DNA of 8,758 nt, taken from Deltaproteobacteria bacterium. GTDB taxonomy: Bacteria > Desulfobacterota > Syntrophia > Syntrophales > JAAYKM01. Below are positions 1-6,838 of the stretch, in pieces; position 1 is the stretch's first letter; each line of letters begins with the position of its first letter. The position numbers and the translations under genes are program-made. The DNA lies in the NCBI GenBank assembly GCA_019136935.1, contig JAGVTI010000130.1:1-8758 (forward strand), in the 5' to 3' direction. The notes beneath the pieces were generated by a model that saw only the letters and a list, made by a program, of their open reading frames with translations, ran no database searches and was not told the origin of the DNA.

Positions 1-2429
1 CTGTAACCTTCCCTGGCTATATAATGTTTCGCTTTCTCTGTCAATTCGATGACCAGTTTCCGCTCGTCGAGCCGTTTCTGAATCAGGACCAGCTGAATCA
101 GGATGATCCGGTCGATGTCCTCGATCCCCAGGGGCCGGAAGGTGATGATGTCGTCGATCCGGTTCAGGAACTCCGGTTTGAACGTCGTTTTCAGGGTATC
201 CGTGGTCCGCCGGCGCTTTTCCTCGTCGCTCAGCCCCTGATCCTGGAGCCACTGTCCGCCCACATTGGACGTCATGATCACGATCGTGTTCTTGAAATCG
301 ACCGTCCGGCCATGGCCGTCGGTGAGACGTCCGTCATCGAGGATCTGCAGCAGGATGTTGAAGACGTCGGGATGGGCCTTCTCGATTTCGTCGAACAAAA
401 GAACCGAGTAGGGACGCCGCCTGACGGCTTCCGTGAGATAACCCCCTTCCTCGTAACCGACGTAGCCGGGGGGGGCGCCGATCAGCCGGGCCACGGAATG
501 CTTTTCCATGTACTCCGACATGTCGATCCGGATCATGGCCTGCTCGTTGTCGAACATGAATTCCGCCAGGGCCCGGGCCAATTCAGTTTTCCCCACGCCC
601 GTCGGTCCGAGAAAGATAAAGGAGCCGATCGGCCGGTTCGGATCCTGCAATCCCGAACGGGCCCTGCGCAGGGCGCTGGAAACCGCGGCGATCCCCTCAT
701 CCTGCCCGACGACCCGCAACTTCAGCCGTTCTTCCATGTGGATCAGCTTGTTGACATCGCTTTCCATCATCCGGGCAACGGGAATACCGGTCCAGTTGCC
801 GACGACCTCCGCCACGTCCTCCGCATCGACTTCCTCCTTGAGCATGGGGTTTTCCTTCTGCAGTTCGCCGAGCTTTCCCTGCTCCGCTTCCAGTTCCCGG
901 TTCAGCTCCACCATCTTGCCGTAGCGGATTTCCGCCGCCCGGGCCAGGTTTCCGTCACGCTGGGCGTTCAGTTCCTCCGTCTTGAAGGTCTCGATCTGAC
1001 CCTTGATATTCTGGATTTTCTTGATGATCTCCTTTTCCGATGACCAGCGGAGCTTCATTTTATCCATCGTCTCCCGAAGATCGGCCAGTTCCGCTTCAAT
1101 CTTGTCTCGCCGTTCTACGGACGTCGGGTCCGTTTCTTTTTTCAACGACTGTCGTTCGATTTCCAACTGGATGACCTTGCGGTCGATGACATCGATTTCC
1201 GCGGGCATGCTGTCCAGTTCGATCCTCAGGCGGGAGGCCGCCTCGTCGATCAGGTCCACGGCCTTGTCCGGCAGAAAACGGTCGCTGATGTACCGGTTGG
1301 ACAGCGTCGACGCGGCGATGATCGCCGCATCCTTGATGCGCACCCCGTGGTGCACCTCGTAGCGTTCCTTGAGTCCCCGGAGAATGGCGATCGTATCCTC
1401 CACCGTCGGTTCCTTGACCAGAATGGGCTGGAACCGGCGTTCCAGGGCCGGATCCTTTTCGATATACTTCCGGTATTCGTTCAAGGTCGTCGCTCCGACA
1501 CAGCGGAGCTCTCCCCGGGCGAGGGCGGGTTTCAACATGTTGGACGCATCGACGGACCCTTCCGCCGCTCCGGCTCCGACCACGGTATGAATTTCGTCGA
1601 TGAAGAGGATGATCTCCCCCTCGGCGCTCGTCACTTCCTTGAGAACGGCCTTCAAACGTTCCTCGAATTCCCCCCGGTACTTGGCCCCGGCGATGAGAGA
1701 CCCGATGTCCAGGCCGATCACCCGCTTGTTCTTGAGATTCTCCGGAACATCCCCGTTGACGATCCGCTGGGCCAGGCCTTCCACGATGGCGGTCTTACCG
1801 ACGCCGGGCTCCCCGATCAAAACGGGGTTGTTCTTGGTGCGCCGGGAAAGAACCTGCATGATCCGCCGGATTTCCTCATCTCGGCCGATCACGGGATCGA
1901 AGGCCCCTTTTCGCGCCAGTTCGTTGAAATCCTTGGCATACCGTTTCAGGGCCTGGTACTTTTCCTCCGGATTCGGATCGGTGATCCGCTGGTTTCCCCG
2001 GATGTCGAGGAGCACCTTGAAAATGCTATCCTTCGTAACGCCGTTGATCCGCAGAACCTCGACGCCTTCCTTGTCTTCCGCCATGGCGATCAGAACGTGC
2101 TCGGCACTGACGTATTCGTCCTTCATCCTCGCCGCCTCGGCAATGGCGCGATCCAGCATCCGGTTCAGACGGGGGGCCAGATAGACCTGCCCCGTTCCGC
2201 CTCCGGAAATCTTCGGCATCTTGTCCAGAGACCGCCTCAGCCCCTCTTCGGCTCTTGCCGTGTCGACCCCCGTTTTCCGGAGAATCTCCCCGACAATCCC
2301 CTCCTCCTGCTGCAGCAGAACCAGCAGCAGGTGTTCGGCATCGATGGCCTGATGGCCGTACTGGCCGGCTATGTTCTGGGCCTCCTGGAGCCCCTCCTGC
2401 ACTTTCAGGGTAAACTTGTCGAAACGCAT
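1..2429 (-). CDS. clpB: ATP-dependent chaperone ClpB (disaggregase), 3' end cut by window edge
   Basis: Cytoplasmic Hsp100 AAA+ hexamer that, with DnaK/DnaJ/GrpE, threads aggregated proteins through its pore. 809 codons are visible, ending near '...HYIAREGY'. The family is about 860 residues, so roughly 50 C-terminal residues lie outside. Visible order: Clp N domain with two repeats (about 1-145, '[13 protein letters not shown]' and '[11 protein letters not shown]'); first AAA+ domain with Walker A GEPGVGKT at 206-213 and Walker B ILFIDE ending D278-E279; a charged coiled-coil middle domain (about 405-525) that distinguishes ClpB from ClpA/ClpC; second AAA+ domain with Walker A GPTGVGKT at 608-615, pore loop '[13 protein letters not shown]' and Walker B LLFDE with D680-E681. 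Residue numbers match E. coli ClpB in the first ATPase domain and are shifted by +3 in the second. ATG start with strong Shine-Dalgarno GGAGGAAAT directly upstream. Nine bases separate it from the stop of the upstream DAC-domain gene, so it is the second gene of an operon. No frameshift or missing motif was seen. Confidence 0.97.
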   Translation of the reverse strand, partial: MRFDKFTLKVQEGLQEAQNIAGQYGHQAIDAEHLLLVLLQQEEGIVGEILRKTGVDTARAEEGLRRSLDKMPKISGGGTGQVYLAPRLNRMLDRAIAEAARMKDEYVSAEHVLIAMAEDKEGVEVLRINGVTKDSIFKVLLDIRGNQRITDPNPEEKYQALKRYAKDFNELARKGAFDPVIGRDEEIRRIMQVLSRRTKNNPVLIGEPGVGKTAIVEGLAQRIVNGDVPENLKNKRVIGLDIGSLIAGAKYRGEFEERLKAVLKEVTSAEGEIILFIDEIHTVVGAGAAEGSVDASNMLKPALARGELRCVGATTLNEYRKYIEKDPALERRFQPILVKEPTVEDTIAILRGLKERYEVHHGVRIKDAAIIAASTLSNRYISDRFLPDKAVDLIDEAASRLRIELDSMPAEIDVIDRKVIQLEIERQSLKKETDPTSVERRDKIEAELADLRETMDKMKLRWSSEKEIIKKIQNIKGQIETFKTEELNAQRDGNLARAAEIRYGKMVELNRELEAEQGKLGELQKENPMLKEEVDAEDVAEVVGNWTGIPVARMMESDVNKLIHMEERLKLRVVGQDEGIAAVSSALRRARSGLQDPNRPIGSFIFLGPTGVGKTELARALAEFMFDNEQAMIRIDMSEYMEKHSVARLIGAPPGYVGYEEGGYLTEAVRRRPYSVLLFDEIEKAHPDVFNILLQILDDGRLTDGHGRTVDFKNTIVIMTSNVGGQWLQDQGLSDEEKRRRTTDTLKTTFKPEFLNRIDDIITFRPLGIEDIDRIILIQLVLIQKRLDERKLVIELTEKAKHYIAREGY

Positions 2430-2438
2430 ATTTCCTCC

Positions 2439-3305
2439 CTATGCATTGGGTTTTTCAATTCGCACAAAAACATTCCCGTTTTTAAAGACACTGACCGTTC
2501 CCGTCGATTCGGAAATGACAATGGCCACGGCATCGGTGATGCTCGTAATCCCGGCCGCCGCGATATGGCGGCTCCCCAGCCCCTGGGGGAAATCCTTGCT
2601 CTCCAGGGCCGCGCTCAGATGCCGCCCCGCCGTGACGATCACCCCGTTGTTCTGGATGACAAACGCCCCGTCGATGGCGGACAATTCCTTGATCGTTTCC
2701 TTCAGGTCCGTATTCAGGATATTCCGTTCCTCCTCCCGGTACCCCATGAAGGGATTGATGATCATCTGGCGGGACAGCTGCAAAACCTTTTCGTGGTCCC
2801 CCAGGACAAAAATCGTCCCGACCTTCCGGCCTTCCCTGCCCTGTGCCGCCAACTCCAGGGCAATGGACAACAGGGTGCCGAACACCTCCGGATATCCGAC
2901 CTCCGTGATGTCGGGAATGTCTTCCGACGTCAGGATTTCGAATTCCTTCCCCACATCCAGGACGAAAAGACTGTCCAGGTACTCGAATTTCGGAACACCG
3001 CTCAGGCAGACGATACGATCGCCTTTCTTGAACTGGCCCATGACGATCCCCTTGGTAATGGCGATCTTCACCTGGCCGATCCGGGTCAGATTCACATCGG
3101 GAACATTCAGAACGGTGACGTGATCGAGAAAAGACTTGGGGACCTCCTGCGCGCCCTTGGTCACGAGGATAATCTGGAAGTCTTCCATGGCCTTGACCAG
3201 GTGCTGATCGGGGATCATGTCGGCGTAAAGCAGCACCGCCTTCGCTTCGATATTTTTCGCCAATTGAAACGCAAATTCAAGCATCATCCTGTTCATTGTC
3301 TTCAC
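2439..3305 (-). CDS. DAC-domain protein, probable diadenylate (c-di-AMP) cyclase with pyruvate-kinase-C-like N-terminal domain
   Basis: Probable cytoplasmic enzyme condensing two ATP to cyclic di-AMP. About 288 residues from the GTG chosen here. Residues about 5-125 resemble the pyruvate kinase C-terminal fold ('AKNIEAKAVLLYAD' and 'ITKGIVMGQFKKGDRIVCLSG'). Residues about 140-285 form a DisA_N/DAC domain with the DGA motif at 212-214 and G-S-R-H at 244-247, followed by 'AAAGITSITDAVAIVISE'. The usual RHR triplet reads RHI. There is no membrane segment and no DisA-type helix-hairpin-helix C-terminus, so it is neither CdaA nor classical DisA. As I recall, a PK_C-DAC arrangement occurs in archaeal DacZ proteins. 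Start choice: GTG at 3305 has GGGG seven bases upstream. ATG at 3296 is an alternative, and a TTG at 3359 is in frame but its N-terminal stretch looks non-conserved. It lies 9 bp before clpB and shares its promoter. Family assignment is firm; catalytic activity is inferred. Confidence 0.85.
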   Translation of the reverse strand: MKTMNRMMLEFAFQLAKNIEAKAVLLYADMIPDQHLVKAMEDFQIILVTKGAQEVPKSFLDHVTVLNVPDVNLTRIGQVKIAITKGIVMGQFKKGDRIVCLSGVPKFEYLDSLFVLDVGKEFEILTSEDIPDITEVGYPEVFGTLLSIALELAAQGREGRKVGTIFVLGDHEKVLQLSRQMIINPFMGYREEERNILNTDLKETIKELSAIDGAFVIQNNGVIVTAGRHLSAALESKDFPQGLGSRHIAAAGITSITDAVAIVISESTGTVSVFKNGNVFVRIEKPNA

Positions 3306-3420
3306 TTTCAATCCCCGTCTTCCGAATTCCGCCGGACCCGTAAAAAAACCGAAAAACAACCCGCCTGCCCCCCCGGAACGACAAAACAGCCGTTTTCACG
3401 GGGCCGTCAATTTTGACTTC
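3306..3420 (-). other. 5' untranslated leader of the DAC-clpB operon
   Basis: About 110 bases lie between the expected transcription start (near 3414) and the GTG start. Very near the RNA 5' end is a small hairpin, CCGU-GAAA-ACGG (3390-3401), with a GNRA-type tetraloop. It is followed by a run of seven G. A rigid G-rich leader could act as a thermosensor or attenuator, but I see no run of U after a stable stem and no known riboswitch core, including no ydaO-like consensus that I can recognise. No gene is supported here on either strand. Confidence 0.35.
3406..3417. promoter_or_regulatory. 12-bp palindrome at the transcription start of the DAC-clpB operon
   Basis: GTCAA-TT-TTGAC is a perfect 5+5 bp palindrome with a two-base centre. 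It sits just downstream of the -10 box and should span the +1 site. It shares GTCAA/TTGAC half-site letters with the larger inverted repeat at 3441-3462, so both could be bound by one regulator. It is short enough to occur by chance. Confidence 0.3.
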
Positions 3421-3449
3421 AAAATAAGCATCGCCGACATGGGTGTCAA
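3421..3449 (-). promoter_or_regulatory. Sigma-70-type promoter of the DAC-clpB operon
   Basis: Reading the minus strand, a perfect -35 box TTGACA (3449-3444) is followed after exactly 17 bases by TATTTT (3426-3421; 4 of 6 matches to TATAAT). Transcription would start near 3414. I looked for a sigma-32 promoter (CTTGAA and CCCCATNT with 13-15 bases between). Only a partial -10 like CCCATGT is present, without a matching -35, so the visible signal is housekeeping-type. Confidence 0.6.
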
Positions 3450-3462
3450 TATTTGGACACCC
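3441..3462. promoter_or_regulatory. Inverted repeat, candidate operator overlapping the -35 box
   Basis: Perfect arms GGGTGTC (3441-3447) and GACACCC (3456-3462) are separated by eight A/T-rich bases. A further outer pair, TCGCC (3431-3435) and GGCGA (3463-3467), extends the symmetry across a five-base bulge. The repeat covers the whole -35 box of the leftward promoter and ends 19 bp before the -35 of the rightward rpoH promoter. A bound dimeric repressor would therefore block the DAC-clpB promoter and might affect rpoH. It is not transcribed from the DAC-clpB promoter, so an operator is more likely than an RNA hairpin. It does not match the CIRCE/HrcA consensus. Confidence 0.55.
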
Positions 3463-3481
3463 GGCGAAACCCCAAAAAAAC

Positions 3482-3509
3482 TTGACTAATCTCCAGAATC
3501 CGTTATCAA
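3482..3509 (+). promoter_or_regulatory. Probable promoter of rpoH
   Basis: TTGACT at 3482-3487 (5 of 6 matches to the -35 consensus) and TATCAA at 3504-3509 (4 of 6) are separated by 16 bases in an A-rich stretch. The start would be near 3516, giving a leader of about 30 bases that includes the strong ribosome binding site GGAGG before the TTG start at 3548. Confidence 0.45.
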
Positions 3510-3547
3510 AAGAAGATAAAAATAACCGCTCATGACGGAGGATTATC

Positions 3548-4405
3548 TTGAAGTTACCGGCCGTAACGGGCACACTTGAAATGTATATCGCCGAGATCAA
3601 CCGGATTCCGCTCCTTTCGGCGGAGGAGGAATTCAGCATCGCCGTCAATCTCAAGAAATACAAGGGGATCAAGGAAGCGGAGAAACTGGTGGTGTCGAAT
3701 CTGCGATTCGTCGTCAAGATCGCCTACGAATACAAGAATTACAACGTGAAGCTTGCGGACCTGATCCAGGAGGGCAACATCGGCCTCATGCACGCCGTGA
3801 AGAAATTCGATCCCTACAAAGGATACCGGCTCATCTCCTATGCCGTCTGGTGGATCCGCGCCTATATCCAGAACTACATCATCCGTTCCTGGAGCATGGT
3901 CAAGATCGGCACAACCCAGGCCCAGAGAAAGCTTTTCTTTAAATTGAACCGGGCCAAAAAGGAACTGGAAGCCATGTCGGAGAGAAATCCCGAATTCAAG
4001 GAGATCGCCGAATCCTTGAACGTCAAGGAAATTGACGTGGAAGAGATGGGACTGCGCCTGAGCAACCGGGATGTCTCCCTGAACGCCTACCTGAACGACG
4101 AAGAGGATGCGACCTACCTGGATTTCCTGACCTACCAGGGTGACGACCAGGAAACGGAGCTGATCCGGAAACAGGAGATGGAACTCGTTCAGAAGAACAT
4201 CTCGGGCGCCATGGAAAAATTGACGGAAAGGGAGTCGTTTATCATCCGAAACCGGATCATGGCGGACGAACCCATGACCCTGCAGGAAGTCGGCGACCAT
4301 TACAACATCACCCGGGAGCGGGCCAGGCAGATCGAAAAACAGGCCCTGAAAAAACTGCAGCTGGCGTTACCCTACGTCCAGGAAGAGAGGCTGCTACTCA
4401 GCTGA
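3548..4405 (+). CDS. rpoH: RNA polymerase sigma factor RpoH (sigma-32 family)
   Basis: Alternative sigma factor directing RNA polymerase to heat-shock promoters. 285 residues, the usual length. Region 1.2 start 'TLEMYIAEINRIPLLSAEEE' (9-28); region 2 core 'DLIQEGNIGLMHAVKKFDP' (71-89) and 'ISYAVWWIRAYI' (96-107); RpoH box QRKLFFKLNR (126-135), which separates sigma-32 from other group 3 sigmas and contributes to core binding and stability control; region 4 (about 222-275) with helix-turn-helix 'LQEVGDHYNITRERARQIEKQ'. Start: TTG at 3548 is chosen because GGAGG lies seven bases upstream; the next in-frame ATG (codon 12) would remove the conserved N-terminus. It is transcribed away from the DAC-clpB operon, whose clpB is a typical sigma-32 target family. 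Its last 12 bases overlap the 3' end of dnaB on the other strand. Confidence 0.95.
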   Translation: MKLPAVTGTLEMYIAEINRIPLLSAEEEFSIAVNLKKYKGIKEAEKLVVSNLRFVVKIAYEYKNYNVKLADLIQEGNIGLMHAVKKFDPYKGYRLISYAVWWIRAYIQNYIIRSWSMVKIGTTQAQRKLFFKLNRAKKELEAMSERNPEFKEIAESLNVKEIDVEEMGLRLSNRDVSLNAYLNDEEDATYLDFLTYQGDDQETELIRKQEMELVQKNISGAMEKLTERESFIIRNRIMADEPMTLQEVGDHYNITRERARQIEKQALKKLQLALPYVQEERLLLS

Positions 4406-5764
4406 GAACGCATCCGGCCGGGCGAGATTTTCAAAAGAGGTGTATTTTTCCAGGAAAGCCAGCTTGACCGTCCCTGTCGGGCCGTTTCGCTGCTTTCCGA
4501 TGATGATTTCCGCGATGCCCTTGTCCGGGTTGTCCTCCGACCTGTTGTACACCTCGTCCCGGTAGATAAAGGCGATCACGTCCGCGTCCTGCTCGATGGC
4601 ACCCGATTCCCGGAGATCCGCCATCTGGGGCCGCCGGTTCGTCCGGTCCTCCACCTTGCGGTTCAGCTGGGACAGGGCAATGACGGGAACGCTCAGTTCC
4701 TTGGCCAGGCCTTTCAAAGACCGGCTGATTTCCGATATTTCCTGTTCCCGGGATTCCTTGTAAGCACCGCCCTTCATGAGCTGGAGGTAATCCAGGATGA
4801 TCAGCCCCAATCCCGCATCCGCCTTGAGGCGCCGTGATTTGGCCTTCATTTCCAGGACCGTGATGCCCGCCGAATCGTCGATATAAATCGGGGCTTCCGA
4901 CAGGTCGCTTGATGCCTTGACCAGCTTCTTCCAGTCCGTCTCCCCCAGGAAACCTTTTCTCAGGCGCTGGGAATCGACCCTTGCCTCGGCCGACAACATA
5001 CGGAAGACCAGCTGTTCCTTCGCCATTTCCAGGGAAAAGACAGCCACGGGGACACCCGACTTCAGGGCCGCGTTCTGGGCAATGTTCAGGGCGAAGGCGG
5101 TCTTCCCCATGCTCGGACGGCCGGCGATGATGATCAGATCCGATCTCTGCAGTCCCGAGGTGATTTCGTCGAGCTTGTCGAAACCCGTCGGCACTCCCGT
5201 GATCAGATCCTTTCTCTCGGCAAGCCTCTCGAGCTCCTTGAAATTGTCCTTCACCACCTCCCGGATCGTATAGAAGGACGGCCGGATCTTGTTCTCGGAA
5301 ATTTCAAAAATCGCCTGTTCCGCCTGGTCGAGTACCGAATCGACATCCGACCCGGCGTTGTAGGTTTTCTGAAGAATTTCCGTTGCCGTGGCAATCAGGC
5401 TCCGGAGAATCGCCTTCTCTTTGACGATACGGGCGTAGTAAGCGATGTTGGCCGCCGACGGCACGCCGTCGACAAGGGACGCGAGGTAAACCATCCCGCC
5501 GACCTGATCCAGCTGCCCGCGGTCTTTCAGAAGACTGCTCAAGGTGATGAGGTCGCTCGGTTCTCCCCGGTCGGAAAGGTCCGCAATGGCGTCGAAAATC
5601 TTCCGGTGCCCCTCGCTGTAAAAGTCGGCACCGGTCATGATTTCCAGAACGGCATTGAGGGATTGATTTTCAAGTAAAATCCCCCCCAGAACCGATTGTT
5701 CGGCTTCCATGTTCTGGGGGGGCACTTTGTAGATGGATGTATCGATATCCGTTTTTGCGGGCAT
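4394..5764 (-). CDS. dnaB: Replicative DNA helicase DnaB
   Basis: Hexameric 5'-3' helicase that unwinds the replication fork and recruits DnaG primase. 456 residues from the chosen start, normal for the family. N-terminal primase-interacting domain ('VPPQNMEAEQSVLGGILL', 14-31, to about 155), linker helix, then the RecA-like domain: 'ITGVPTGFDKLDEITSGLQ' (188-206), Walker A GRPSMGKT (215-222), Walker B LIILDYLQLM (321-330), 'VIALSQLNRKVEDR' (361-374), 'ESGAIEQDADVI' and the arginine-finger region 'KQRNGPTG' (424-431). No intein interrupts the motifs. Start: ATG at 5764 (MPAKTDID) fits homologue length. A TTG at 5842 is in frame but adds 26 residues with no family resemblance. The ribosome binding site is weak (AGG about 13 bases upstream). 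Last gene of the rpsF-rpsR-rplI-dnaB cluster, 120 bp after rplI, and convergent with rpoH. Confidence 0.96.
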   Translation of the reverse strand: MPAKTDIDTSIYKVPPQNMEAEQSVLGGILLENQSLNAVLEIMTGADFYSEGHRKIFDAIADLSDRGEPSDLITLSSLLKDRGQLDQVGGMVYLASLVDGVPSAANIAYYARIVKEKAILRSLIATATEILQKTYNAGSDVDSVLDQAEQAIFEISENKIRPSFYTIREVVKDNFKELERLAERKDLITGVPTGFDKLDEITSGLQRSDLIIIAGRPSMGKTAFALNIAQNAALKSGVPVAVFSLEMAKEQLVFRMLSAEARVDSQRLRKGFLGETDWKKLVKASSDLSEAPIYIDDSAGITVLEMKAKSRRLKADAGLGLIILDYLQLMKGGAYKESREQEISEISRSLKGLAKELSVPVIALSQLNRKVEDRTNRRPQMADLRESGAIEQDADVIAFIYRDEVYNRSEDNPDKGIAEIIIGKQRNGPTGTVKLAFLEKYTSFENLARPDAFSAE

Positions 5765-5780
5765 AAGCGCAGCGACCTGG

Positions 5781-5809
5781 TAAATAAGTGTGATCCGGTC
5801 TGCCGTCAA
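5781..5809 (-). promoter_or_regulatory. Weak candidate internal promoter for dnaB
   Basis: On the minus strand TTGACG (5809-5804; 5 of 6 matches) is 17 bases from TATTTA (5786-5781; 3 of 6). It lies in the 120-bp rplI-dnaB spacer and would give a very short leader of about 10 bases. Spacing is ideal but the -10 is poor. Confidence 0.2.
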
Positions 5810-5884
5810 CTCGGGTGACGTTGCGGGGAAGTCACAAAACAAACCGTCACGTCCGTTCCGATCAAACCGGCGTCACCAAACGGA

Positions 5885-6331
5885 TTATTCTTCCCCGACA
5901 ACCACAACCTTGATCTCGGCGCTCACTCCGGCGTTGAGTTTTATTTTCACGGGGAATTCACCCAGGGTCTTGATCGGCTCGTCCAGGACGATGTTTTTCC
6001 GGTCGACTTCGATCCCCTGCTGCGACAAGCTCTCTTCGATGTCTTTGGCGTTCACGGACCCGAACAGTTTTTCCTGTTCCCCGACTTTCCGGGCGATGGT
6101 GCAGACGACCGCCGCCAACTGGGAGGCGAAATCCTCCGCCTTTTTCTTTTCTCTTTCCATCTTCTGCAGGATCTGTTTTTTCTCCTGCTCGATCATACGG
6201 ATATTCCGGCTGTTGACCTCGGCGGCGAAACCCCGGGGGATAAGAAAATTCCGCCCGTAGCCGTCGGCGACCTTGACGACATCCCCCGCTTTGCCAAGAG
6301 CATTGACATCTTCCTTCAAAATAACCTGCAT
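5885..6331 (-). CDS. rplI: 50S ribosomal protein L9
   Basis: Large-subunit protein that binds 23S rRNA near the base of the L1 stalk and reaches toward a neighbouring ribosome; it affects frame maintenance. 148 residues (E. coli L9 has 149). N-domain 'MQVILKEDVNALGKAGDVVKVADGYGRNFLIPRGFA' includes the L9 signature at 24-36. A long charged connecting helix rich in K and E (about 41-75) follows, then the C-domain ending 'AEIKVVVVGEE'. Start: ATG at 6331 with AGGAGG seven bases upstream; the in-frame extension to 6382 ('MVTGCCLRSFRKYRRIQ') is not L9-like. It follows rpsR after a 228-bp gap and precedes dnaB. Confidence 0.97.
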   Translation of the reverse strand: MQVILKEDVNALGKAGDVVKVADGYGRNFLIPRGFAAEVNSRNIRMIEQEKKQILQKMEREKKKAEDFASQLAAVVCTIARKVGEQEKLFGSVNAKDIEESLSQQGIEVDRKNIVLDEPIKTLGEFPVKIKLNAGVSAEIKVVVVGEE

Positions 6332-6559
6332 CTGAATCCTCCTGTACTTTCTGAAACTCCTCAGGCAACAACCCGTAACCAATCCGGTTTTACGCGGGAA
6401 GAGATAAGGAGTGCACCCTGCAAAAAGGGAAAGCTTTCCACGTTATGCCAGGCGGGATGGGAATGGGATCCGCCGCCGCGAAGGGAAACACCGCCCCGTC
6501 CGGAAAAACCGGCCGGCAATCCTCCCGTACGGCAAAAAGACAGGGTCCCCCGTCCCGTT
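6332..6559. other. rpsR-rplI spacer with no convincing gene
   Basis: 228 bp in a cluster where genes are otherwise tightly spaced. In related clusters a DUF2232 membrane protein gene often sits here; no such gene or clear remnant is visible. Reading leftwards, one open stretch from a TTG near 6501 runs about 46 codons to a TGA at 6361-6363 ('LPAGFSGRGGVSLRGG...VKPDWLRVVA'). Its GGGAGGA is too close to the TTG for a normal binding site, so I do not call it. There is a perfect 12-bp palindrome GGAAAGCTTTCC at 6428-6439 and a small CCGG-TTTTT-CCGG hairpin near 6500-6512. No Rho-independent terminator was seen, so read-through into rplI is likely. Confidence 0.5.
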
Positions 6560-6838
6560 TTACTTCCCGTCCGACACGACAAAGGGCAGCAAGGCGATCG
6601 CCCTGGCCCTTTTGATCGCAAGGGTTATCTCTCTCTGGTGTTTCGAGCAACTTCCCGTGATTCTCCGGGGCATGATCTTGCCGCGTTCGGTCAGGAAATC
6701 ATGCAGCGACATGGGATCCTTGTACTCGATTTTCAAATTGGAATCGGAACAGAACCGGCAGAATTTTCTCCGGTGGAAAAATTTCTTCTGAGGCCGGGAC
6801 GAACCCTGGGGACGGGACTGATAATTTCCTGCTGTCAT
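6560..6838 (-). CDS. rpsR: 30S ribosomal protein S18 (zinc-ligand 'C+' form)
   Basis: Small-subunit protein that pairs with S6 on the 16S rRNA platform. 92 residues. The conserved core '[18 protein letters not shown]' (24-41) through '[36 protein letters not shown]' is complete. It is preceded by a basic, Gln/Ser-rich N-terminal tail. C27-x-x-C30 and C64-x-x-H67 are all present, the ligand set of the zinc-binding S18 form. The ATG at 6838 overlaps the rpsF stop as ATGA, with GGAGG inside the end of rpsF, so translation of S6 and S18 is coupled, in keeping with their one-to-one assembly. Confidence 0.97.
   Translation of the reverse strand: MTAGNYQSRPQGSSRPQKKFFHRRKFCRFCSDSNLKIEYKDPMSLHDFLTERGKIMPRRITGSCSKHQREITLAIKRARAIALLPFVVSDGK

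Noticed and set aside
1347..3416. 689-codon open frame on the plus strand opposite clpB and the DAC gene
   Set aside because: It is antisense to two intact, clearly recognisable genes and its translation (rich in D, P, H, G and Q) resembles no protein. Long antisense frames are a by-product of GC-biased codon use.
3425..3470. Sigma-32 promoter for the DAC-clpB operon
   Set aside because: Only a partial CCCATGT -10 is visible and no CTTGAA-like -35 lies at 13-15 bases from it.
3532..3579. 15-codon open frame (MTEDYLEVTGRNGHT) overlapping the rpoH start as a possible leader peptide
   Set aside because: It has no ribosome binding site of its own and GGAGG lies inside it, positioned for the rpoH TTG.
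3554..4300. 248-codon minus-strand open frame opposite rpoH, with a further frame at 3277-3717
   Set aside because: Both overlap well-supported genes or the divergent promoter region and show no family features.
4394..5764. Intein in DnaB
   Set aside because: The Walker A and Walker B regions are contiguous and the total length is normal.
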